64,000 nucleotides of DNA from Pseudomonadota bacterium. GTDB taxonomy: Bacteria; Desulfobacterota; Binatia; Binatales; Binataceae. The stretch covers positions 186,001-250,000 of the forward strand of contig JAJPHZ010000039.1 in the NCBI GenBank assembly GCA_021325025.1, written 5' to 3'. This document shows positions 8,093-16,260 of this stretch, in pieces; positions within the stretch are counted from its first letter, which is position 1; each line of letters starts with the position of its first letter. The position numbers and the translations under genes are program-made. The notes beneath the pieces were generated by a model, which worked only from the letters and a program-made list of their open reading frames with translations, was not told the DNA's origin and searched no databases.

Positions 8093-9286
8093 ATGGCGCA
8101 AGCAACCGACGATCGCCGCAGCGGGCCGCTTAAGGGACTTACGGTCGTAGATTTGACCTGGGGCGTGGCCGGGCCGCTGGCGACCATGTTGATGGCCGAC
8201 TACGGCGCCCAGGTGATCAAGGTCGAACCGCCGGGCGGCGATCCATTTCGCGCCCTGCTGCCCGCCTATACCGTGTGGCAGCGGGGCAAAAAAAGTCTGA
8301 CGCTTAATCTGAAAACCGCGGCGGGCGCGGAGCTCCTGCGCCGCCTGCTGGCGCGCGCCGACGTGATGTTGGAGAGCTTCGCCGAGGATGCCGCGCGGCG
8401 GCTGCGAATCGATTATCCCTCCCTGGCGCATGATTTCCCGCGCCTGGTCTACTGTTCGATCCGCGGCTACGGCGATGAGCGCGACGCGGAACATGCCGGT
8501 TATGATGCGCTGGTACAGGCGCACGCGGGCCTGTTCGGAGAGCAGAGCGGAATCCGCGAAGGTCCGGTGTTTTCCTACTATCCGCTGGCCAGCTACGCGG
8601 CCGCCTATCTGGCGCTGATCGGGGTGATGTCGGCGCTGCACGTGCGCAGTCAGAGCGGGGCAGGGCAGCGCGTGGAGACGTCGCTGTACGACGGCGTCCT
8701 GGCTCATTTCGCGCTTCAGCTCTCACAGGCGGAAAGACCTACGGCAAGCTTCAGAGCGTATCGCGGCAGCAAGCGCCACGTCCCGCCCACGGTCGATTCC
8801 TATCAATGCGCCGACGGCCGCTACCTGCATATTCATACCGGCGCCAAGGGGGCGTTTGAGCGGCTGTGCGAGCTGGTCGGGATGGATCCCAAGGAGTTCC
8901 CCGGCTACTACAAAGGACGCCATTTCGTGGGCGACCGCGAGCAGGGCGAGCGCTTCCGCCGCGAACTGGCGCAGCGCTTCCGCACCCGTCCGATGATGGA
9001 ATGGGTGCAGGCGCTGCGCGACTCCGACGTCGCGGTGGGGCCGTGCCTGGAAGCCGCCGCCGGCTTTGAGGATGAACAAGCGCTGGCGATGGACCTGGTC
9101 GTGGAAGTGCTTGACCCGAAACTGGGACGGCTACGCGAGGCCGGGCTGCCAATCAAGTATGGGGTTACGCCCGGCGCGATTACCACTTCGGCGCCCGAGC
9201 CCGGCGCCGACTCCGAGGACATCCTGCGCGGACTTGGCGTCGATGCGGTGCAGCTTGGCGGCCTGCGCGCGCAGGGTGCGATTTGA
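8093..9286 (+). CDS. CaiB/BaiF family CoA-transferase (first copy)
   Basis: Class III CoA-transferase that moves CoA between carboxylic acids by way of an aspartyl thioester. The 397-residue protein shows the nucleotide-binding start (ADYGAQVIKVEPPGGDPFR), the RGKKSLTLNLK segment and the catalytic aspartate in YDALVQAHAGL (Asp138). It is preceded by an AAGGAAG-type ribosome binding site and followed 9 bases later by a second member of the family. Substrate is unknown. The context with thiolase and amidohydrolase suggests activation of a carboxylic acid in a catabolic route. Confidence 0.9.
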   Translation: MAQATDDRRSGPLKGLTVVDLTWGVAGPLATMLMADYGAQVIKVEPPGGDPFRALLPAYTVWQRGKKSLTLNLKTAAGAELLRRLLARADVMLESFAEDAARRLRIDYPSLAHDFPRLVYCSIRGYGDERDAEHAGYDALVQAHAGLFGEQSGIREGPVFSYYPLASYAAAYLALIGVMSALHVRSQSGAGQRVETSLYDGVLAHFALQLSQAERPTASFRAYRGSKRHVPPTVDSYQCADGRYLHIHTGAKGAFERLCELVGMDPKEFPGYYKGRHFVGDREQGERFRRELAQRFRTRPMMEWVQALRDSDVAVGPCLEAAAGFEDEQALAMDLVVEVLDPKLGRLREAGLPIKYGVTPGAITTSAPEPGADSEDILRGLGVDAVQLGGLRAQGAI

Positions 9287-9295
9287 GGAGAGCAG

Positions 9296-10495
9296 ATGAA
9301 ACCAAGCGGCGAGCATGACGGAAGTCCGGCCGCCCGCAGGCGCGGCCCGCTTGCGGGAATCCGGTCGGTGGACTGCGGGATGTTCGCCGCAGGTCCGTAC
9401 GCGGCGATGCTGCTGGCGGACCTGGGTGCCGACGTGATCAAGCTCGAGCCGCCCGAGGGCGATACGATGCGCCCCACGGAGAAGGCGTTTGCCGGCGTGC
9501 AGCGCGGCAAGCGGTCTATCGCCGTCGATCTCAAGACGCCCGAAGGTCTGGAGATCTTCTACCAGCTCGCGGCGCGCGCCGACATCGTGCAGCACAACCT
9601 GCGCGGCGAAGTCGCGCAGCGCCTGGGAATCGGATACAGCCGGGTGTGCGAAATCAATCCGCGCGTCATCTACTGCCATGGCACCGGTTTCGGTTCCCAG
9701 GGGCCGCTGCGCAAAATCGGCGGCTTCGAGATGAACTACCAGGCGCATGGCGGACTGGAATCCGCGCAGGCGGGAGAGGGCAATTCGCCGGTGCTGATCT
9801 GCGGCGCGCCGATGGATCTGTTCACCGCCATGCAGGCCGCCTCGGCGATCCTGATGGCACTGCGATGGCGCGATGAAACCGGCCAGGGCCAGTACCTGGA
9901 GATTCCACAGTTCGCCACTGCGTTCGTGTTCGAAAGCCAGCAGTACATCGCGCCCGGCGGTCCCGGTCCGCGCTTTACCCTTGACGCACAGCAAACCGGC
10001 CTGGGACCCTTTTATCGGATCTACGAAACCGCTGACGGTCGATGGATTTGCGTCAGTTGCGCGGATCGCAACAGCCAGCAGGCATTGCTGTCCGCTGCCG
10101 GACTTGATGCAGGCGCGCTGATGCGCGAGCGCGCGGCGCTGGAGCATGAACTGGCCGAGAAATTTCGTGACCGTCCGGCCCAGGTGTGGATGAAGTCGCT
10201 GCGCGCATGCGGCGTGCCCTGCGAAATCGCGCAGGAGACCGGCCACGTCGAGAAGATTCTGTCCGACCCGCAGGCGATGGAGCGCGGACGCGTCGTCGAG
10301 TACGAGCATCCGGTGTACGGGCGCCTGCGCCAGACCGGCCATCTGATGCGGTTCTCCAAAACTCCCGCGCACATCGACCGCCCGCCGCCGTTGTGCGGCC
10401 AGCATACCCGCGAAGTGCTGCAGGAATTGGGCTACGACGCCGCGCGCATCGCGGCATTGGAAAGCAAAGGGATAATCCGCTGCGCGCAGAATTAG
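9296..10495 (+). CDS. CaiB/BaiF family CoA-transferase (second copy, Glu at the Asp site)
   Basis: 399 residues, colinear with the previous gene and likely the other subunit of a heteromer or a tandem paralogue. The N-terminal ADLGADVIKLEPPEGD and RGKRSIAVDLKTPEG segments are conserved. At the catalytic position the pattern is FEMNYQAHGGL, with Glu145 where the first copy has Asp138. Either Glu still serves as the nucleophile or this copy is a non-catalytic partner. GAGGAGAG lies just before the ATG. Confidence 0.9.
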   Translation: MKPSGEHDGSPAARRRGPLAGIRSVDCGMFAAGPYAAMLLADLGADVIKLEPPEGDTMRPTEKAFAGVQRGKRSIAVDLKTPEGLEIFYQLAARADIVQHNLRGEVAQRLGIGYSRVCEINPRVIYCHGTGFGSQGPLRKIGGFEMNYQAHGGLESAQAGEGNSPVLICGAPMDLFTAMQAASAILMALRWRDETGQGQYLEIPQFATAFVFESQQYIAPGGPGPRFTLDAQQTGLGPFYRIYETADGRWICVSCADRNSQQALLSAAGLDAGALMRERAALEHELAEKFRDRPAQVWMKSLRACGVPCEIAQETGHVEKILSDPQAMERGRVVEYEHPVYGRLRQTGHLMRFSKTPAHIDRPPPLCGQHTREVLQELGYDAARIAALESKGIIRCAQN

Positions 10496-10526
10496 AGCCC
10501 ATCTCGCCTCTGAGAGGAGAGCGACT

Positions 10527-11651
10527 ATGACAAGGCAATACCATCTGGTCTCTGCCGATTCTCACATCATCGAGCCGCCCGATCTGTGGGAGAAATGGCT
10601 GCCGCGCAAATACCAGGATCAGGCGCCCAGGCTGGTGAGCGACGGCGACGGCGGCGACGCCTGGCAGTACCGTCCCGGCACGCCGGGCGATCCGCTGGGG
10701 CTGGTGACCTGCGTGGGTACGCGGCCTGAACAGCTCAAGTGGACCGGCGCCAGCTACAAGAACAACATTCATCCGGCCTGCTACGTCGGCAAGGAGCGGC
10801 TCAAGGTGCTGGATATCGACGGGGTCGACGCCGAAGTGATCTATCCGCCGCAGCGCGCGATGATTCACTTCATGGGCTTCAAGGACGACGTCGACCTGCA
10901 GATCGCCGGACTGCGCGCCTACAACGATTGGCTGGTCGAGGATTTCTGCGCCGCTGATCGCGAGCGTCTGGTGCCGGTGGCGCAGATGCCCAATGCCGGC
11001 ATCGAGCGCGCGGTGGCCGAACTGCGCCGCGCCGTCGACAAAGGCCATCGGGGCGTCATCCTCACCGCATGGCCCAGCGGCGGCGATACCATCTCACCGG
11101 ACGACGACGCCTTTTGGGCGGTGGCCGAGGAAACCGGGATGCCGATCAGCCTGCATCTGATCCTGGTGACTTCGCGCCCGCGCGTCGCCAACGTGCAGGA
11201 CCGGCGCACGGGTGTGGTAATCGGCGCGTCGGCTTTCACCACCATCGCCGAAGTGATTCCGCAGGTGATCGTGTCGGGCGTGTTCGACCGCTTTCCGAAG
11301 CTGAAGTTTTTGGCCGTCGAAACCGGTGTGGGCTGGGTGCCGCATCTGCTGGAGATGATGGACGACCGTTACTGGCGCAACCGCCATTGGACGGGCATCG
11401 AGCTGAAGCATCCGCCCAGTGAGTACTGGTTCAGCAACTGGGCTGGCACCTTCATCATCGATCGCTCGGGAATCGCGCTGCGCGACCGGGTCGGTGTCGA
11501 GAACATGATGTGGTCGACGGATTTCCCCCATCACGGCAACGACTGGCCCTACTCGCGCAAGACGGTGGAAGAGATGTTCAGCGGCGTCCCCGCCCCCGAC
11601 CGCCGCAAGATAGTGGCGGAGAACTGCGCCCGGCTCTACAAGCTGATGTGA
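10527..11651 (+). CDS. Amidohydrolase family 2 protein (first of three)
   Basis: Metal-dependent hydrolase or decarboxylase of the ACMSD/amidohydrolase-2 type, 374 residues. The metal-binding start is SADSHIIEPPDLWEKWLP, with a GLRAYNDWLVEDF segment near residue 130. The distal metal aspartate is in MWSTDFPHHGNDWP, and ARLYKL closes the protein. An AGGAGAG site precedes the ATG. It ends the plus-strand catabolic run of thiolase, OB-fold and CoA-transferases, so it may cleave a ring or decarboxylate an intermediate there. Substrate is not predictable from sequence. Confidence 0.88.
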   Translation: MTRQYHLVSADSHIIEPPDLWEKWLPRKYQDQAPRLVSDGDGGDAWQYRPGTPGDPLGLVTCVGTRPEQLKWTGASYKNNIHPACYVGKERLKVLDIDGVDAEVIYPPQRAMIHFMGFKDDVDLQIAGLRAYNDWLVEDFCAADRERLVPVAQMPNAGIERAVAELRRAVDKGHRGVILTAWPSGGDTISPDDDAFWAVAEETGMPISLHLILVTSRPRVANVQDRRTGVVIGASAFTTIAEVIPQVIVSGVFDRFPKLKFLAVETGVGWVPHLLEMMDDRYWRNRHWTGIELKHPPSEYWFSNWAGTFIIDRSGIALRDRVGVENMMWSTDFPHHGNDWPYSRKTVEEMFSGVPAPDRRKIVAENCARLYKLM

Positions 11652-11738
11652 CCGATATCGCCGCGCGATGGAACGGCAGCGATTTGCCGCAAGGGCATCG
11701 GCTGTTCGGCGAGGCAACGCAAAAGCCCCTGCATCGGT

Positions 11739-11816
11739 TGGCGTCCCCGACGGGATTCGAACCCGTGTTACCGGCGTGAAAGGCCGGTGTCCTAGGCCGG
11801 GCTAGACGACGGGGAC
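11739..11816 (-). tRNA. tRNA-Glu (anticodon TTC), CCA encoded
   Basis: Read on the minus strand the gene has a 7-bp acceptor stem GTCCCCG/CGGGGAC. The anticodon arm is CCGGC-CTTTCAC-GCCGG, giving anticodon TTC. The T-arm contains GGTTCGAATCC. Discriminator G is followed by an encoded CCA (complement of 11739-11741). The D-arm region TCTAGCCCGGCCTAGGA is typical of tRNA-Glu. It stands alone, with no integrase or duplicated 3' end nearby. Confidence 0.96.
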
Positions 11817-11973
11817 GTTCGGAAGGCTTTTGGCGGAAGGCTGAATCAAGCTATCCAGTTCCGTCCGGGCGCGTACGCGGCGCCGCCTACGCGACCGCCA
11901 AAGGCTACCATCGCGGCGCAAAATGGAGCAAGCGGCCATCTGGCGCGCTTCGCGCCGGTGCGTGAGGTCCTGG

Positions 11974-12816
11974 TCAGACGAACGCGACCTTGCCGATGAT
12001 CTCGCTGACCGACGATTTACCGTGTTGCGCCAGCAGCGCGTCCAGTTCGCGGTCGATGCGCGCGATGGCGCCCACGCCCTCCTTGATCAGGGCTGAGCCG
12101 ACCTGGACCGCTTTGGCGCCGGTCAGATGGGCCAGGTAGGCTTCGCTGCCGCTGCCGACGCCGCCCACCGCGACCACGTCCAACGCGCCGCCGCCCGCCA
12201 GGTAGAAGGCATGAGTCTGCGACAGGGCGCCGCGGGGCGCCTTGACGCATCCTTGGGCGAGATCGAACTCCAGGCCCTTGGGCAGATCATTGGCGCATAC
12301 CGCGACGGCCACGCCGGTTTCCTTGAACACCGCGGCGATTGCTTGGGCCTGATCGCGCGGTACCGACGGCGGCACCTTGACCGCGATGACCGCACCTATT
12401 GCGGCGCGCACGCGCCTGAGCAGCGCTTTGAGCCGGTCGATCGATTTGAACGGCCCTACCGAGTTGGCTACGAAGTCGTCGGCCAGGTTGAGTTCGATGA
12501 TCTTCGCGCCGGCCTGGTCCAGACGTTTGGCTACCTCGATGATCTCTTCTTCGGTTACTCCCACCACGCTGCCCCACACCACGGTGCCCTTGGGTGCCAG
12601 GTCGCGCGCCAGCGCCGCATAGTAATCGACGCCCGGATTCTTGAGGTTATCGGGACTCTCCAGTCCGGTGGGATTGCACGATTTGAAGACCACCGCGCCG
12701 CTGTGAGCGGCGCTCAGTTCCAACAGCTCTTCGCGCGTGGCCGAGCGCGGCCCCGACGCGTTGGTGACGGTAGAATTGAGATGGACTCCGCCCAGGGTTA
12801 TCGAGGTACGTCCCAT
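11974..12816 (-). CDS. Dihydroorotate-dehydrogenase-like FMN oxidoreductase
   Basis: TIM-barrel flavoprotein of the class 1 DHOD family, 280 residues from the ATG at 12816, which has GGAGCG just upstream (a start at 12858 is less likely). The N-terminal LGGVHLNSTVTNASGP, the IAVKVPPS lysine segment and the VVAVGGVGSGSEAYLAHLTG phosphate-binding loop are recognisable. At the catalytic loop, where class 1 enzymes have a Cys (NxSCPN), this protein reads ELNLADDFVAN. It is therefore probably not a true pyrimidine-pathway enzyme. It stands alone between tRNA-Glu and the UDP-sugar dehydrogenase. Confidence 0.82.
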   Translation of the reverse strand: MGRTSITLGGVHLNSTVTNASGPRSATREELLELSAAHSGAVVFKSCNPTGLESPDNLKNPGVDYYAALARDLAPKGTVVWGSVVGVTEEEIIEVAKRLDQAGAKIIELNLADDFVANSVGPFKSIDRLKALLRRVRAAIGAVIAVKVPPSVPRDQAQAIAAVFKETGVAVAVCANDLPKGLEFDLAQGCVKAPRGALSQTHAFYLAGGGALDVVAVGGVGSGSEAYLAHLTGAKAVQVGSALIKEGVGAIARIDRELDALLAQHGKSSVSEIIGKVAFV

Positions 12817-12929
12817 AGTCCGCTCCTGTGACGGTACGCCGCGCGGTCGGCGCCGCACCGGTTCATGTCAGCGCTCATAGTGCCAAGAATCGTGTAATCT
12901 GTCGAACGCCCACCCGCGAGGTGCCGGCG

Positions 12930-14270
12930 TTATGCCATTATCACTTTGTGTGAGGGCTTGCGGTAGGCTGCGGTGGCGTTGCGCGTGTCGACCACGAGCT
13001 TGGCATGCTCCAGCACCATCGCGTAGTCGATGTTGGAATGATCGGTGACGATGATCACCGCGTCGCTGGACGCGACGGTTTCGGGCGTCATGCGCACCGA
13101 GAACAGCACCTTTTCCAGATGGCGGGTTTCCAGGCGCGGCACATACGGATCGTAATAGCTGACGCGGGCCAGACGCTCGTGCAGGAGCTGGATGATGCGG
13201 ATGGCGGGCGACTCGCGCACGTCTTCGACGTTCTTTTTGTACGCCGCGCCGATGAGCAGGATTCGCGCACCGTTGAGCGCCTTGCCCATCAGGTTGAGCC
13301 CCTCGGTCAGCCGGTCCACGACATGCTGCGGCATCGCCGAGTTGATCTCGCCCGCCAGTTCGATGAAGCGCGTGTTGAAGTCGTACTGCTTGGCTTTCCA
13401 GGTCAGATAGAATGGATCGACCGGGATACAATGTCCGCCCAAACCCGGGCCGGGATAAAAGGGCGTGAAGCCAAAGGGCTTGGTGGCCGAGGCCCTAATC
13501 ACCTCCCACACATCGATTCCCATCCGCTCGAACAAAAGCTTCAGCTCGTTGATCATCGCGATGTTGACGCAGCGGTAGATGTTCTCCAGCAGCTTGGCGG
13601 CTTCGGCGGCACGCGCCGAGGACACGGGCACGACCCGTTCAACCAGGGCGCTGTAGGCGGCGACCGCCACCTTGCTGCAATGTGCCGTGACGCCGCCCAC
13701 CACTTTGGGGATGGTGCGGGTGGAGAAGTCGGCGTTGGCGGGATCTTCGCGTTCGGGCGAAAAGGCCAGAAAATAATCCTCGCCCACCTTCAACCCCGAC
13801 CTGGCGAACAGCGGCAGCAACACTTCGTCGGTGGTGCCGGGATAGGTGGTACTCTCCAGTACGACCAGCTCACCGCGGTGCAGATGCTCGGCGACCGCTT
13901 GCGCGGTGTTGATGACAAACGTCAGGTCCGGCGTGCGTCCTTCGCCCAGCGGAGTGGGGACGCAGATGACGGCGGCGTCGCAATCGCGCAAGGCCGAGAA
14001 GTCGGCGCTGGGGCGCAGGCGTCCGCTTTCGACCAGATGCGCAATGCGCGCTGCGGGAATGTGGCCGATGTAGCTGTGCCCGGCGCACAGCTGCTCAATC
14101 TTGGCGTGGTCCACGTCGAAGCCCAGCGTCTCAAAGCCCGCTTCCGCAAAGCAGCAGGTCAGGGGCAAGCCGGCGTAGCCCAATCCCAGCACGCCGATCC
14201 TCGCGCTGCGGTCGTTGAACTTGGCGATCGCGCGTTCCCGCAAAACCGTCATGAGCTGCTTGCCTCCCAT
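12930..14270 (-). CDS. UDP-N-acetyl-hexosamine 6-dehydrogenase (WbpA/WecC-like)
   Basis: NAD-dependent four-electron oxidation of a UDP-sugar to the uronic acid for surface polysaccharide. The 446-residue protein has the Rossmann start IGVLGLGYAGLPL and the ESTTYPGTTDEV and FSPEREDPAN segments of the UDP-GlcNAc/ManNAc subgroup. The catalytic cysteine is in GPGLGGHCIPVDPFY, and a C-terminal UDP-binding domain is present (GAAYKKNVEDVRESPA). It shares the strand with the wecA-like fusion gene upstream (~180-base gap), which points to one glycan pathway. Which UDP-sugar is used cannot be decided here. Confidence 0.9.
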   Translation of the reverse strand: MGGKQLMTVLRERAIAKFNDRSARIGVLGLGYAGLPLTCCFAEAGFETLGFDVDHAKIEQLCAGHSYIGHIPAARIAHLVESGRLRPSADFSALRDCDAAVICVPTPLGEGRTPDLTFVINTAQAVAEHLHRGELVVLESTTYPGTTDEVLLPLFARSGLKVGEDYFLAFSPEREDPANADFSTRTIPKVVGGVTAHCSKVAVAAYSALVERVVPVSSARAAEAAKLLENIYRCVNIAMINELKLLFERMGIDVWEVIRASATKPFGFTPFYPGPGLGGHCIPVDPFYLTWKAKQYDFNTRFIELAGEINSAMPQHVVDRLTEGLNLMGKALNGARILLIGAAYKKNVEDVRESPAIRIIQLLHERLARVSYYDPYVPRLETRHLEKVLFSVRMTPETVASSDAVIIVTDHSNIDYAMVLEHAKLVVDTRNATAAYRKPSHKVIMA

Positions 14271-14448
14271 TTGCGCCGGTCAGGCGGATGCCGCAGGCGC
14301 CGCACGGAACACGATGAAACTAACATGTTTACTCCGCTCGACACGATAGGAGGCCGGCGCCGTTCCCCGCGCATCGCTGGTGACAAAGCGATGCAACAAT
14401 GGGGGTGTGATTGAGCCATCCATGTGCGCGGGAACCGGGCGGCCGGAT

Positions 14449-16260
14449 TCAGGCGAAGTGCGAGGCCGAGGCGTCGAGTGCCTGGCCGTTTCGCGGCGCG
14501 GGGCTGAGCGAATCGATGCGGGGCAGGTAGCGATGGATCGTGACGTCGTGATCGCTGGCAAAGGACTGCAGCGATTTGAGGTCGATCTCCGCAGTTTCAT
14601 CTTCGGCGATCAGGATCTCGTTGAAGCCGGTCTCGCGGTAAATGCGGTCGATATCCGGGATCCCGCCTAACACGCGATAACCCCGCACCAACATGCTGTG
14701 CTTGAAGACGTCGTCGTCGACAAAGCCGACCAGGCTAAGACGCTCCGAGCCGGCGCGCAGCAATTCACGCGCGGCGCTATCGCCGATCGAGCCGGCCCCG
14801 ACCACCAGCACCTTGCGCGCCGGTGCTGCGAACCGGTTGAGAACCGTGCCCAGGATCCGAAACGACATGCGCGTCCCGACCAGCAGATTGGACAGGGCGA
14901 TGGTGAAAATGACCAGCATCGCGGGGGGAATCCAGGGGCCGGCGGCACCCGAAATCAGGGCTGCCAGCAATCCCGCCAACACGGCAGCGAACTCAAAACG
15001 CAGCGCCGCTTCGACGCTGGCGTAGCGCCACATGTGGCGATAGGTTCCGGTTGCCATAAAGGCGGTGTAGGCGGCCAGGCAGGCCTCGGGCAGCCCGTAA
15101 GAGAAGTGCGCCACGGCGGGCCAGGTGAGCTGGAAGTTGTGGTGGATGAGCAGTGCGCCGTAATAGGCGGAGGAAATCACCAGGAAATCCAGTCCGAATT
15201 CCACCCCGCGGCGCTGATAGGCCAGGCTCAGGATGAGGCGGCCCAGCCCCGGCACCGCGCCGTAGAGCCGGCCCGGCGGCTCGTGTTCGAAGGAAAGGTT
15301 AGCCAGAAACAGGCCGACCGTCGCGAACATCAGCGCGCACAGCGGCAGCACCGTAACAATCATCGGCTTCCAGGCCAGGCTGATGAATACCGCCCACGTC
15401 GCCCCGATTCCGCCCAGCGCCCACAGTGCGAAGGCGACACGCTTTTGCGAAAGCCCCAGGTTGTGCAGCCGGTGATGGCAGTGGTCCAGGCCGCGATTGG
15501 AGATCGCCCGTCCGGTTGCCAGGCGCGTGACCGTGACGATCATGGTGTCGATTATCGGCACCGCCATTAGCAGCGCGGGTGTGGCCAGAATCGCCAGCTT
15601 GGATTCGTGCGCATAGCGCACCGCGCTCAGGCACATCACGCCCAGCAGAAAACCACAGGGCAGCGATCCGGCGTCGCCCAGGTAAACCGTGGCCGGACTG
15701 AAATTGTAAATCAGGAACCCGCCCAGCGCGCCGCACAGGACCAGGGCGGTCAGAGCCTCGGCGGTATTTTGATGGGTAATTGCGATGAGCGCCATGGCGA
15801 AGGCGGCGATGATTCCCAGGCCCGCCGCCAAACCGTCGAGCCCGTCAATCAGATTGAAGGAGTTGATCGCGGTAAGGATCCAGAACGCCACGGCCAGTTG
15901 TTGCAAACCCCACGGTAACAACGGCGGAATTGGAACCCAGGCGGCGACCAGCAGCGCCAGGGGCAGCTCGCACAACAGCTTGGTGCGCGGCGCCAGCGAC
16001 ACTAGGTCATCGACCAACCCCACCGCACAAAGCGCCAGGGCCGATGCCAGCAGCCAGCCCGGCGTGGCGCAAAACAATCCCACCAGGACGAAAATACCCA
16101 CCACGGCGACCCCGCCCAGCAGCGCCACCGGCGCCGTGTGCCAGCGGTCCTTGGCCGGCTTGGCGACCCATTCCATGCGCCAGGCCAGCCGACGCGCCAA
16201 CCCAACAGCAAACGCTGACAAAACCAAAGCCGCCACCGGAGCCAGGATTAACGAGCCCAT
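14449..16260 (-). CDS. WecA-like glycosyl-1-phosphate transferase fused to a FlaA1/CapD-type N-terminal module
   Basis: Residues 1-~325 are a polytopic polyprenyl-phosphate N-acetylhexosaminyl-1-phosphate transferase. They carry Asp84-Asp85, NSFNLIDGLDGLAAG (133-147), VYLGDAGSLPCGFLLG (192-207) and the HCHHRL motif (260-265). Residues ~345-475 are a second set of membrane helices. Residues ~483-600 form a Rossmann-like CoA-binding domain (VLVVGAGSIGDSAARELLRA, then GFVDDD). This second half matches the N-terminal part of FlaA1/CapD-type epimerases but lacks their SDR catalytic domain. It should start a lipid-linked glycan; the fused module may regulate the transferase or supply a sensor. At 603 residues it is much longer than WecA. 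Confidence 0.87.
   Translation of the reverse strand: MGSLILAPVAALVLSAFAVGLARRLAWRMEWVAKPAKDRWHTAPVALLGGVAVVGIFVLVGLFCATPGWLLASALALCAVGLVDDLVSLAPRTKLLCELPLALLVAAWVPIPPLLPWGLQQLAVAFWILTAINSFNLIDGLDGLAAGLGIIAAFAMALIAITHQNTAEALTALVLCGALGGFLIYNFSPATVYLGDAGSLPCGFLLGVMCLSAVRYAHESKLAILATPALLMAVPIIDTMIVTVTRLATGRAISNRGLDHCHHRLHNLGLSQKRVAFALWALGGIGATWAVFISLAWKPMIVTVLPLCALMFATVGLFLANLSFEHEPPGRLYGAVPGLGRLILSLAYQRRGVEFGLDFLVISSAYYGALLIHHNFQLTWPAVAHFSYGLPEACLAAYTAFMATGTYRHMWRYASVEAALRFEFAAVLAGLLAALISGAAGPWIPPAMLVIFTIALSNLLVGTRMSFRILGTVLNRFAAPARKVLVVGAGSIGDSAARELLRAGSERLSLVGFVDDDVFKHSMLVRGYRVLGGIPDIDRIYRETGFNEILIAEDETAEIDLKSLQSFASDHDVTIHRYLPRIDSLSPAPRNGQALDASASHFA

Noticed and set aside
11739-11816. tRNA-Glu as an attachment site for an integrated element
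   Set aside because: No integrase, no repeated tRNA 3' end and no composition break beside it.
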